Below, one piece after another: positions 50,340 through 58,778 of a DNA stretch of 64,000 nt; position 1 is the stretch's first letter; each line of letters begins with the position of its first letter. Source of the DNA: Prevotella communis (lineage in GTDB: Bacteria; Bacteroidota; Bacteroidia; Bacteroidales; Bacteroidaceae); the NCBI RefSeq assembly GCF_022024115.1, contig NZ_CP091792.1:2480001-2544000 (forward strand), given 5' to 3'. The notes under the pieces were generated by a model. The model worked only from the letters and a program-made list of their open reading frames with translations, was not told the origin of the DNA and searched no databases. A program made the position numbers and the translations under genes.

Positions 50340-53300
50340 ATGAAACGAATGTTCCTTGTGGCTTTGTTAGCCACCACCCTGACGCAAGCAAAAGCTCAGG
50401 ACTACACGGTAACCACAGGTGGTATCGTGACAGAAGTTAAGTTCTACTCGCCCAACATCGTGCGAGTAACAAAGTATCAAAAGGCAGATGCTCTAAGCAA
50501 GACCGACCCGAAGGTGGTGGTGACGATGAAGCCACAGAAGGTGAACCCAACTAAGAGAGAGGGCGCCAAGGAAGACACGCTGCTGACAGGCAAGGTGATG
50601 GTGACCTGCAACAAGCAGACGGGCGTACTTGGTTTCTTCCGCCCAGACGGCACCGTACTTATCAAGGAGCGCACAAAGCCTACATTCACCAAGCGCACGG
50701 CACACACCATAGATCCCTACAATGTGTCACAGTCGTTCCGCCTCTCAACAGGCGAGGCCATCTACGGACTGGGACAGGTTCAGGACGGCACACTGAACCA
50801 TCGTAACAAGAATTACAACCACATGGTGCAGAACAACATGTCGGTATGGATTCCATTCATCCACTCCACCCGCGGCTACGGTCTGTATTGGGATCTCTAC
50901 GGTCCCTGCGATTTCAGCGACGACGCGACCAATGGTGCCACCTTCAAAACCGAAGCAGCACATGCCGTAGATTATTATGTACTGGTGGGTGCTGCGGAGC
51001 GTGGCGACGAGGTACAGCAACTGGTACGCCAGTTGTCGGGACAGGCCACGATGGTGCCGCTCTGGACCTTCGGCTACTTCCAAAGCAAGGAGCGCTATAA
51101 GAGCGCTACAGAGACACTGGGGGTGCTGCAAAAGTATCGCTCACAGAAGGTACCCATCGACTGCGTGGTGCAGGACTGGCAGTATTGGGGAGGTAACAAC
51201 CAATGGAACGCAATGGAATTCCTTAATCCAGAATTCAAGACCACATATCCTCAGATGATCAACGGAATGCACGCTGATGGTGCTCATCTGCTGATTTCCA
51301 TTTGGGCGAATTTCGGACGCGATACTAAGCAGTTTGCACACTTTAAGGAGAAAAACCAACTGATGAAGATGGGCAACGACATCATGTCGTCAACATGGCC
51401 CAACAATGAGGGGGTTGGCATCTACTGCCCTTATCAGCAATCGGCTCGCAAATACTACTGGCAATGTCTATATGAAGGACTGGTCAACAAAGGTGTGGAT
51501 GCATATTGGGTGGATTCTTCCGAACCCGATCACTACCAAGGTGGTGAGGATTGGGAGAAGACCAATGACTTCATCGTGTTGAACAAAGATGATGAAGACA
51601 ATGCCACATTAAATCCTCATTCGCTCGAAACGTCCCATACGTGGCGTGCGATGCGTAATGTGTTCCCGCTGATGCATGCCAGCGGTGTATATGAAGGACA
51701 CCGTGGACAGAAAGCTCCTGAGACCGAGGCCCGCCGTGTGATGATTATGACCCGTTCTGGTTTTATCGGCATGCAACGATATGGCGCTGGAACATGGAGC
51801 GGCGACATCACTGCTTCGTGGGAGACATTAGGAAATCAGATTCCAGCAGCCCTAAACTATTCTGCCTGCGGTATTCCAAGTTGGAACAGTGACATCGGCG
51901 GTTTCTTCAACGGTTCATTCAAGGGCGCCGGACAGGATATCTACAACGAGCTCTACTGCCGATGGATTCAGTTCGGCACATTCTGCACCATCATGCGCAG
52001 TCATGGTTCAAGCACCGATCGTGCCATCTACCAGTTTGGCAAGGAAGGCGAGAGTTATTATGACATCATCAACAGATATATCAACCTGCGCTATGCCCTA
52101 CTGCCTTATATCTATAGCATGGACCGACGGGTTTACAACGAAGGTTATTCCTTCATGAGGGCGATGGGTATTGCTTATCCAACAGATGCAGCCACCCACA
52201 ACCTGAAAGACCAGTTCATGTTTGGAAGTAATCTGCTTGTAGCTCCCGTCGTGAAGTCGCAGGCTACACAGCGAAGTGTTTATCTGCCAAAGGGCGATGG
52301 CTGGACGGATGTATGGAACGGACAGCAATACGATGGTGGACAGACCGTGAAACGTGATGTCAATCTGGCACTGATGCCCCTTTATGTACGACAGGGTACC
52401 ATTATGCCATGGGGGCCCAAGGTGCAGTACAGCGAACAGAGCAACTGGGACAACCTTGAGATACGTATCTACCCCGGTGCCGACGGCACGTTCACCCTCT
52501 ACGAAGACGAGCGCGACAACTATAACTACGAGCAAGGACACTTCACAGAGATTCCCTTTTCATGGAACGACAAGACAAAGACACTCACCATCGGTGCTCG
52601 CAGCGGTGCTTTTGACGGTATGCTAAAGAATCGTACCTTCCGCATTGTACTGGTCGATGCCGAGAAGCATATGGGATTAGGCATACAACAGTCACAACGC
52701 TTCAGTAAGGAGGTGAAATACACGGGCAGCGAAGTCAACGTAAAAATTGACAATGATCATACAACAAACGAGGATGTTACCGCCATTCGGAGTATCCAGG
52801 CTACACCCTCAAATGTCAATCTCTTTTTGGGCCAGAGCCAGACCTTTGCCGTTAAGGCAAAGCTGGCCGACGGCTCGTCAAAATTTATCACTCTCGATGC
52901 TGTATACGAGAGTAGCGACACGCTGGTGACCACTGTGCGAGACGGCATTATCCATGCAGGTCAGAAAGAAGGCCACGCCGACATCAACGTCACCTATACC
53001 GACGGACTGGGTACTACTCATCAGACCACTATCGGTGTAGATGCCTCCGTTCCCACGAACCTCTACAACTGGAAAGCCTACGATTGGTATAAAAACCGTG
53101 TGGCCGACCGCCTCGGAGCTTCCGACATTGCCTACAGCAGCAAGGACAACACCATCACAATCACCAAGACTGGAGCGCAGAATATCGCGCTAAAATATTC
53201 GGATAAGAAATACATGGAGCCGGGCACAAAATACCTCGTGGCAGTGGCAACAGACGTTTCAAAAAACAAAGACGACTCGCAACTATGGTACATCAACGGT

Positions 53301-53654
53301 AACTGGGTGAACATCGTCAATCCTACTGATGTGCGCACCCTGAAAGACGGACGTATCATGATTGCATGGACCATTGATGAATGCAAAGGATACCAACTGA
53401 CAGGAGAGACCATCTTTGGTATGACATCCACCAATGTGCAGGGACGTTCCGTCATTAGCTACGTGGGCTTTACGTCCGACCTGAAGAAGCTCCAGCAGGA
53501 GTTTAACGTTGCCGTAGGAATTGCACCCATTACCTCCAACCAGCACACGATGCACTCTATCTACGCCATCAACGGTACTCCACGCACCCATTTATCTACC
53601 GATATCAACATCATAGCCAACGGCAGCAAAACAGTAAAACTGCTCAAGAGATAG
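50340..53654 (+). CDS. Secreted GH31 glycoside hydrolase (alpha-glucosidase/alpha-xylosidase type) with Ig-like C-terminal domains
   Basis: A signal peptide (MKRMFLVALLATTLTQAKA) is followed by the N-terminal beta domain and (alpha/beta)8 barrel of family GH31. The nucleophile is Asp392 in YWVDSSEPDH and the acid/base is Asp489 in WSGDITASW. The barrel ends near residue 690, then a DUF5110-like beta region, a BIG2/Ig-like domain (about 815-900, IQATPSNVNLFLGQ), and a further domain to the end. The closing residues (MHSIYAINGTPR, ending KTVKLLKR) resemble Prevotella sorting tails. Likely substrate is an alpha-linked xylosyl or glucosyl polysaccharide; exact specificity is not readable. It is preceded by its probable regulator. 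Confidence 0.92.
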   Translation: MKRMFLVALLATTLTQAKAQDYTVTTGGIVTEVKFYSPNIVRVTKYQKADALSKTDPKVVVTMKPQKVNPTKREGAKEDTLLTGKVMVTCNKQTGVLGFFRPDGTVLIKERTKPTFTKRTAHTIDPYNVSQSFRLSTGEAIYGLGQVQDGTLNHRNKNYNHMVQNNMSVWIPFIHSTRGYGLYWDLYGPCDFSDDATNGATFKTEAAHAVDYYVLVGAAERGDEVQQLVRQLSGQATMVPLWTFGYFQSKERYKSATETLGVLQKYRSQKVPIDCVVQDWQYWGGNNQWNAMEFLNPEFKTTYPQMINGMHADGAHLLISIWANFGRDTKQFAHFKEKNQLMKMGNDIMSSTWPNNEGVGIYCPYQQSARKYYWQCLYEGLVNKGVDAYWVDSSEPDHYQGGEDWEKTNDFIVLNKDDEDNATLNPHSLETSHTWRAMRNVFPLMHASGVYEGHRGQKAPETEARRVMIMTRSGFIGMQRYGAGTWSGDITASWETLGNQIPAALNYSACGIPSWNSDIGGFFNGSFKGAGQDIYNELYCRWIQFGTFCTIMRSHGSSTDRAIYQFGKEGESYYDIINRYINLRYALLPYIYSMDRRVYNEGYSFMRAMGIAYPTDAATHNLKDQFMFGSNLLVAPVVKSQATQRSVYLPKGDGWTDVWNGQQYDGGQTVKRDVNLALMPLYVRQGTIMPWGPKVQYSEQSNWDNLEIRIYPGADGTFTLYEDERDNYNYEQGHFTEIPFSWNDKTKTLTIGARSGAFDGMLKNRTFRIVLVDAEKHMGLGIQQSQRFSKEVKYTGSEVNVKIDNDHTTNEDVTAIRSIQATPSNVNLFLGQSQTFAVKAKLADGSSKFITLDAVYESSDTLVTTVRDGIIHAGQKEGHADINVTYTDGLGTTHQTTIGVDASVPTNLYNWKAYDWYKNRVADRLGASDIAYSSKDNTITITKTGAQNIALKYSDKKYMEPGTKYLVAVATDVSKNKDDSQLWYINGNWVNIVNPTDVRTLKDGRIMIAWTIDECKGYQLTGETIFGMTSTNVQGRSVISYVGFTSDLKKLQQEFNVAVGIAPITSNQHTMHSIYAINGTPRTHLSTDINIIANGSKTVKLLKR

Positions 53655-54208
53655 TCCTATTTTTACGAAAAAGCTTCTAGCCTGCTATCACTCTGCTCCT
53701 AGCCTGCTCCTAGGCTGCTCCTAGGTTGCTCCTAAGCTGCTCCATGGAGCAGGCTAGAAGCAGGCTAAAGCGAAGGTAAGGCGATGCTAATAGCTCCGAT
53801 CACTGCCAATGCAAACTATAAAACGGGGCTGACAAACTATGAGTTGTCAGCCCTTTTTATTGTCTTTACCAAAGAACTTGTGGGGTACTTGAGGGGGTGC
53901 TTGTGGGGTGCTTGTCGGGGTACTTGAGGGGGTACTTGTCGGGTGCTTGTCGGGTACTTGCCCTGTACTTGTACCTGCTTTCACTCTGCTTCTAAGCTGC
54001 TTCCAAGCTGCTTCCAAGCTGCTTCTAGCCTTACTCACGAGTATGGCTAGACTATGGCTACAGTATGGCTGGACTATGGCTAGACTATGGCTACAGTATG
54101 ACTAAAGCGAGGGAAAAGCTAAAGAGATCAATGCTATATGTAGATTTTCAAAAAGGGGACTGACAGACATTTTCTAGCATAAAGTCATCAGAAGTCCACA
54201 TTATTTCG
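53655..54208. repeat. Intergenic tract of degenerate ~11-bp-period repeats
   Basis: Four successive blocks with different consensus but a common period of about 10-12 bases: gctgctcctag (about 53695-53770), ggggtacttgtc (about 53880-53975), aagctgcttcc (about 53985-54030), actatggctag (about 54040-54110). Short open frames here are low-complexity and not credible genes. The DNA between blocks shows no feature. Confidence 0.75.
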
Positions 54209-54216
54209 TACCTTTG
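54209..54216 (+). promoter_or_regulatory. Promoter -7 element (TACCTTTG) of the thioesterase gene
   Basis: TACCTTTG, 33 bases before the ATG at 54250. Confidence 0.65.
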
Positions 54217-54249
54217 CAGCGAGAATGACAACACATAAGGATTTACAAC

Positions 54250-54621
54250 ATGGTAGAAACAGGTCTGAAATATACAAGCGAGTTGACGGTGACTGATGAT
54301 GTCACAGCCGTAAAGATGGGTTCCGGCGATATGCCCGTGCTGGCGACTCCCGCCATGATGGCATTGATGGAGAATGCGGCCATGATGGCCGTCGCCAAGG
54401 AGTTGCCAGAGGGATGCACCACCGTTGGCGGCCATATCGAGTCATCTCATCTCAGACCCACGAAAGTGGGCGACAAGGTGACTGCCACCGCAGAGGTGAC
54501 AAAGGTTGACGGCAAGAAAATCACATTCAAAGTGGCCGCCTACTCAGGTGACACACTACTTGGAGAGGGCACCCACCTCAGGTTCATTGTCGACAAGGAG
54601 CGCTTCATGTCGAAATTGTAG
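54250..54621 (+). CDS. Hot-dog thioesterase, FlK-like
   Basis: A 123-residue hot-dog-fold protein resembling the fluoroacetyl-CoA thioesterase-like family: it opens VETGLKYTSELTVTDDVTA, has the central helix ATPAMMALMENAAMMAV and the GGHIESSHLRPTKVGDKVTA stretch. Family members hydrolyse acyl-CoA thioesters; the natural substrate is unknown here. It stands alone with its own promoter, and its stop is followed by a gene-free gap. Confidence 0.88.
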   Translation: MVETGLKYTSELTVTDDVTAVKMGSGDMPVLATPAMMALMENAAMMAVAKELPEGCTTVGGHIESSHLRPTKVGDKVTATAEVTKVDGKKITFKVAAYSGDTLLGEGTHLRFIVDKERFMSKL

Positions 54622-54886
54622 GTCCCTACCCTAGCTGCTTCTCCAGATAGCGGCCGATGTCGCAGATTACCATCTTGTTGAAACTAATTATATAGTGCAA
54701 AAATCGTTTTTATTTGACGAAAGAAGTAAGGAAAAAATCGTATCTTTGCAGAACCTAAACAATAATTACTCTAACATCACATAAAACCATTTAATTCTGG
54801 AAGATACGTTTATCTGGGGAATGTATGAAAAATGGGGGCGAATTATACTTTACGGGTATAAATTTGATGAATACGCTGATAACAAC
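54622..54886. other. Gap with an orphan promoter and no gene
   Basis: TATCTTTG at 54742-54749 is a good + strand promoter, and the following bases up to cctaaa repeat exactly those at 55647-55665. Only a 23-codon open frame (54821-54892) follows before the convergent phosphatase gene. On the minus strand 54640-54690 can be read as a short C-terminal-like peptide. A lost gene or a small RNA is possible. Confidence 0.5.
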
Positions 54887-55555
54887 TTATAATCTGATGG
54901 GCCTAGCGTATCGCAATGGTTCTGAAGAACAGGCCATTTCCGTTATCAGTCGATAATGTCCATCATCTTGCAGTTCCAACACCACCAAATCGCAGTTTTT
55001 AGGAGCTACCATTCGTTCAAACTCCTCCACTGTCAGGTGAAAGAAGCGCATGACGAACAAGCGGATAGTCAGTCCGTGAGTTACAAGCACGCAGTTCTCA
55101 GGGAACTTCTCATCTGTGAAATCCCTGTATAAACTGCCCAACAAATCATTGATACGATCGTAGACATCCGAACCTGCCTCTCCGCCTGGTATGCGATAGT
55201 AGAATGTGCCATATTCGCGTCTCTCCTGGCAAATCTTGTCAAACTCATCCTGTCCCCGCAGATAGCCCCATTCCTGCTCCCGCAACCGAGGTTCTTCGCC
55301 ATACTCAAATTGGGTTTTCGGGAAAGCAGATGCCACGCCTTCGAAAGTGGAACGGGCACGCCAGAATGGAGAGACGTAGAAATACATCGACTCACTCCCA
55401 ACCAAATCTCTCAGGCGTTTTCCCGCCTCCCGAGCCTGCTCATGCCCTTTGTCTGTCAACTCTATCGTGTAGTCGGGCACCCGTCCAAACAAGTACCGAT
55501 CGACATTCGCCTGTGACTCTCCGTGTCTGATAAGTATGATTCTTTTAGGTTTCAT
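54887..55555 (-). CDS. Histidine phosphatase family protein
   Basis: A 222-residue phosphoglycerate-mutase-like (histidine phosphatase) protein. The phosphoacceptor histidine is in IILIRHGESQAN and the second histidine in VLVTHGLTIR. Start at 55555 (MKPKRIIL) is set by a TATCTTTG promoter at 55576-55583; the longer frame to 55606 crosses it. It is bounded by two copies of a 19-base promoter sequence on the opposite strand. Substrate unknown. Confidence 0.9.
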   Translation of the reverse strand: MKPKRIILIRHGESQANVDRYLFGRVPDYTIELTDKGHEQAREAGKRLRDLVGSESMYFYVSPFWRARSTFEGVASAFPKTQFEYGEEPRLREQEWGYLRGQDEFDKICQERREYGTFYYRIPGGEAGSDVYDRINDLLGSLYRDFTDEKFPENCVLVTHGLTIRLFVMRFFHLTVEEFERMVAPKNCDLVVLELQDDGHYRLITEMACSSEPLRYARPIRL

Positions 55556-55575
55556 AGGGCTAGTAAAATATGATG

Positions 55576-55583
55576 CAAAGATA
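55576..55583 (-). promoter_or_regulatory. Promoter -7 element (TATCTTTG) of the histidine phosphatase gene
   Basis: TATCTTTG on the minus strand, 21 bases before the ATG at 55555. Confidence 0.65.
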
Positions 55584-55646
55584 ATCACTAAAATAAGAAA
55601 TTCCAAATAATCTGCACAAGAATTTGTTCATTTTAGAGAAAAACTA

Positions 55647-55654
55647 TATCTTTG
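55647..55654 (+). promoter_or_regulatory. Promoter of the pentapeptide/TIR-like gene
   Basis: TTG at 55624-55626, 20 bases, TATCTTTG. It overlaps the first codon of the longest open frame (55652), so the true start is 55694. Confidence 0.75.
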
Positions 55655-55693
55655 CAGAACCTAAAAGTATTTATTACAAATAAGATTCATATT

Positions 55694-56980
55694 ATGATAC
55701 TACAATCTTCACTTGGCATTTGGGGATTAGAACATGTCGGGCCTATTTATACTCTAACAATCGTATTGTCTGGAGCCATCCTATATGTCGCAACAAAGAT
55801 TATTAGGACAAATAATCAAAGACGTCAAGACATACGAGATCAATTTAACATGGCAATAGAACTGTTATCTAAGAATAATGAAACATCTCAACTATCTGCA
55901 GCCATTATCTTGCGCCGATTCTATGATGCAGACATAGACAAAGACAAATTCCGTCAAGAAACTATCCGTGAAATCTCTGCGATGTTAAAGATTCACCCAA
56001 CAGGTATCTTCCAAAAAACATTGGGTGACGGTTTGGCATATGCAGGTAATTTGAATTATGCAGACCTGATGCGAACAAATATGCAGGATTTGTATCTTGG
56101 GAGAAAGAACGAAAAAGATGACAATCTTGAGAAGAAGGGGCTTTCACCAAGACATACCAATGACGAATCATGGAAAATAACGATGGATTTCACAGACATG
56201 TTTGGAGCAAACCTATCTTATGCCTTAGTTGAGAATGTTGTTGGTTTTGGCACAATATTTAATAGTGCAATATTAAATCATACTAATATCAAAAACTGCA
56301 CTTTCAAAAAAGCAGATTTCAAATATGCGGATTTAACCAATGTGTATTTCGAGAATGTTAAGCTCGAAGGTTCAAACTTCAAGGGTGCAATAGGCATCCC
56401 TGAAGAGTTGCTGAGTCATCTGGAGTGGGTTGATCAGGGGACGAAAGATGAAGCTTATGTGTACAAAGGCTCTGATGCGATTACATTAGACAAGACAAAG
56501 AAGAGGGGGGAACATAAAAGGGTGTTCTTTAGTATGCCTGGTTCCCTAACTGCATCAGAAGAAGCCTTAACGCTTTTCTATAAAGACCTGTTAGAAAAAA
56601 AGAACATAGAGGCTGTTATATATACACGCGATCATTATCCGAAAGATAGTCAGTTAACGAAGGTCAAGGAAGCAATAAAACAGTCTGACGCAATGATTGC
56701 TTTTGGTCTGAAACAGATAGAGATAAAAACCGGTCGTCTAAATCCCGATATGAAAGAATACAAAGAAGACTTATGGCTACCAACGCCCTGGAATGAGATA
56801 GAGGTAGGAATGGGAGTGATGGCAAACTTGCCAATCTTATTAGTAAGAGACGACAAGGTGGAAATAGGAGTCTTTGATAAAGTAATCTCTGAATATAAAA
56901 TCAAAACCCTATCTTCTGCAATTCTCTTAAAAAACATTGAGCATAGTGAGGAGTTCAATCAATGGCTTGATTTATTTTAA
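55694..56980 (+). CDS. Membrane-anchored pentapeptide-repeat protein with TIR-like C-terminal domain
   Basis: 428 residues from the ATG at 55694. One membrane helix lies at about residues 14-35. Helical and pentapeptide-like repeats (LNYADLMRTNMQDL; ILNHTNIKNCTFKKADFKYADL) fill about 115-255. The C-terminal 150 residues begin KRVFFSMPGSLTASEEA, continue IYTRDHYPKDSQLTKVKEAI and end with TPWNEIEVGMGVMANLPILLV, an alpha/beta layout like TIR or nucleoside 2-deoxyribosyltransferase domains, with a possible catalytic glutamate in NEIEVGMG. Such domains cleave NAD or bind nucleotides in bacterial immunity. The role is inferred and the family not firmly identified. Confidence 0.7.
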   Translation: MILQSSLGIWGLEHVGPIYTLTIVLSGAILYVATKIIRTNNQRRQDIRDQFNMAIELLSKNNETSQLSAAIILRRFYDADIDKDKFRQETIREISAMLKIHPTGIFQKTLGDGLAYAGNLNYADLMRTNMQDLYLGRKNEKDDNLEKKGLSPRHTNDESWKITMDFTDMFGANLSYALVENVVGFGTIFNSAILNHTNIKNCTFKKADFKYADLTNVYFENVKLEGSNFKGAIGIPEELLSHLEWVDQGTKDEAYVYKGSDAITLDKTKKRGEHKRVFFSMPGSLTASEEALTLFYKDLLEKKNIEAVIYTRDHYPKDSQLTKVKEAIKQSDAMIAFGLKQIEIKTGRLNPDMKEYKEDLWLPTPWNEIEVGMGVMANLPILLVRDDKVEIGVFDKVISEYKIKTLSSAILLKNIEHSEEFNQWLDLF

Positions 56981-57050
56981 GTTGTTAGTATAATTTTCTA
57001 GTTAGAAAAAAAATGCCTGCGGAAGATATTGCTAATTAAAAATAAATGTC

Positions 57051-57058
57051 TATCTTTG
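57051..57058 (+). promoter_or_regulatory. Promoter -7 element (TATCTTTG) of the 552-aa membrane protein gene
   Basis: It lies inside the longest open frame, so the start is 57082. The following bases (caga) match the two promoters at 54742 and 55647. Confidence 0.65.
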
Positions 57059-57081
57059 CAGACACCAAACTTAGAATTATT

Positions 57082-58740
57082 ATGGCACAATCGGTGAAAC
57101 AGTTTTATGCCAAAGATGGCTATCTTGCCTTCATCATCCCGTTTTCATTCACTACCGATAACAAGAAAGAAACGAACGTGTGTAAAGACCTTTTTGCTAA
57201 AATAAGGCCAGATGATGATCGTGAACAATATGAATACTATAATGATAAATTAGTTGCAATCATTAGCAAGGCATTTCCGAATGCCGCAAATGCATTCTTT
57301 GGAGCAACTGAACGAGATAAAAAAGGCAAGGTTGTTCACACCTGTCATTATGGAAAGGTAAAAACGAATTGCAACTCATATAAAGGCAGAAATCTTTGTC
57401 ATTGTTTTTCTGTTTGCCGTAAGTTTCATGACGATCAGTCACAGGGTATTCCTCGTCTTGAAATATACCTGGGAACATATCGTGTACGTTATGAGATCAG
57501 TCAAAAGGAAGAAAAATTCTTTGAGTTCGATATAGATGCTTTACTCCTTCTTACAAATGCTACTGGTGGTGAGGGAGGATATCTGTTGTTCAACATCTCT
57601 TTAGCATCTGTTCAAAAGGCAGGAATAGAATCTTTGGAAGAAAACGACCTTGACAGTTTTATCTTTATAAAACATCTTTTTTATAAGAGTAGATTAAAGT
57701 GTACTATCAATGGAGAGCAGAATATCTCCATCTATGAATGGGCAGGCGCAATCTTCAAAGATTTAATGTATGCTTTGGAGATAAAGAATGGTGGTGATGT
57801 CGCGTTCAGATACACCATTATGGAACTGAATGATTTGAAAGACTCACCAGATTCGTCTGAAAAATCAATTATTTTTGAACCAATTGGTAGGTTCTTGATG
57901 GACTATAGGAGGCAAGTCTATGGTCTACTGACGAGTGATGAAGGTTGGCGCTATGTATCGAATGGAGAATTAAGACAGGCGTTCAAAGATAATCATTGGT
58001 CGTCGAGACGATATACAACAGCTTTCTTCTTAGGTCATAATGCTCTTATTATTAATCAATATGATGGTGAGGAATACAAAAGGGAACTCCCTGAAAAAGA
58101 ACTATCAAAAGAGACACAATCCAATGGAGGTAAGAAACTAGGAGATAAAACAGAGGCCTATAATGAATTCTCAAAGACATGGTTTAAACCCTATACGGAA
58201 TCGCCTGAATCAGGTTTTTATGAAGAGTATGTCCAATTGCGTCCCTGTGTGCCTGGTGTACAATCTTTGGTGTTGAATGCTTATCTAAAAGCAATCTATA
58301 AAGAAATGGTGCTGGCAAAAGTTAAGGAAATGTATGAAGGCAACTCATTTACAGATGAAGAAAAATACAACAGATTGGCATTTGCCCTGCAACAGCATTC
58401 CATGTCTTTAGATGTTATAAAAAATATCGAAGATTGCATCTATTCTCAATTTGGTATTCCTGCAGAGTTGCATGCCCTTCGTGAGAGCTACATGCGAGAA
58501 GCAAATAATGTGCAGAATCAGAAAATCATGAATCTTACATATATCACAGCTATCATTTCCATCTCTGCATTAATCATTGCCGTTCTTGCATTAGGCGTTG
58601 AAGGTGGCAATTCATTATTCGCTGCTGGTATGGATTGGACGATTGGAATACTTGTTGTTGCGTTGGCTGCACCAATAATAACATGTATCGTTGTGCAGAA
58701 AAATCTTTTGGATAAGCGTAAAAAGAAAAGGCAATATTGA
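57082..58740 (+). CDS. 552-aa protein with C-terminal membrane helices, function unknown
   Basis: From the ATG at 57082 (MAQSVKQFYAKDGYLAF) the protein has a large soluble part of about 480 residues and two membrane helices at about 485-508 and 513-540, ending in a basic tail (LDKRKKKRQY). The two-helix C-terminus after a long helix recalls CorA-type channels, but no GMN motif is present. The soluble part has two cysteine/histidine clusters near residue 100-125 (HTCHYGKVKTNC, NLCHCFSVCRKFH) that might bind metal. Location next to a TIR-like gene suggests a membrane effector, but nothing proves it. I do not recognise the family. Confidence 0.7.
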   Translation: MAQSVKQFYAKDGYLAFIIPFSFTTDNKKETNVCKDLFAKIRPDDDREQYEYYNDKLVAIISKAFPNAANAFFGATERDKKGKVVHTCHYGKVKTNCNSYKGRNLCHCFSVCRKFHDDQSQGIPRLEIYLGTYRVRYEISQKEEKFFEFDIDALLLLTNATGGEGGYLLFNISLASVQKAGIESLEENDLDSFIFIKHLFYKSRLKCTINGEQNISIYEWAGAIFKDLMYALEIKNGGDVAFRYTIMELNDLKDSPDSSEKSIIFEPIGRFLMDYRRQVYGLLTSDEGWRYVSNGELRQAFKDNHWSSRRYTTAFFLGHNALIINQYDGEEYKRELPEKELSKETQSNGGKKLGDKTEAYNEFSKTWFKPYTESPESGFYEEYVQLRPCVPGVQSLVLNAYLKAIYKEMVLAKVKEMYEGNSFTDEEKYNRLAFALQQHSMSLDVIKNIEDCIYSQFGIPAELHALRESYMREANNVQNQKIMNLTYITAIISISALIIAVLALGVEGGNSLFAAGMDWTIGILVVALAAPIITCIVVQKNLLDKRKKKRQY

Positions 58741-58746
58741 GATGAT

Positions 58747-58754
58747 TATTTTTG
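58747..58754 (+). promoter_or_regulatory. Possible promoter -7 element (TATTTTTG) of the GH13 gene
   Basis: TATTTTTG, 24 bases before the ATG at 58779 in an A/T-rich gap. Confidence 0.45.
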
Positions 58755-58778
58755 TTTTTAGCATAAAGAAATATACAT

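Noticed and set aside
53847..54038. 63-codon minus-strand frame in the repeat tract (STPTSTP-rich)
   Set aside because: Low-complexity translation of the 11-bp-period repeats with no promoter; not accepted as a gene.
53690..54115. Possible CRISPR array
   Set aside because: Repeats are 10-12 bases, degenerate and contiguous, without unique spacers, and no cas gene is present.
57082..58740. CorA magnesium transporter
   Set aside because: Two terminal helices suggested it, but the GMN motif is absent and the soluble part does not resemble CorA.
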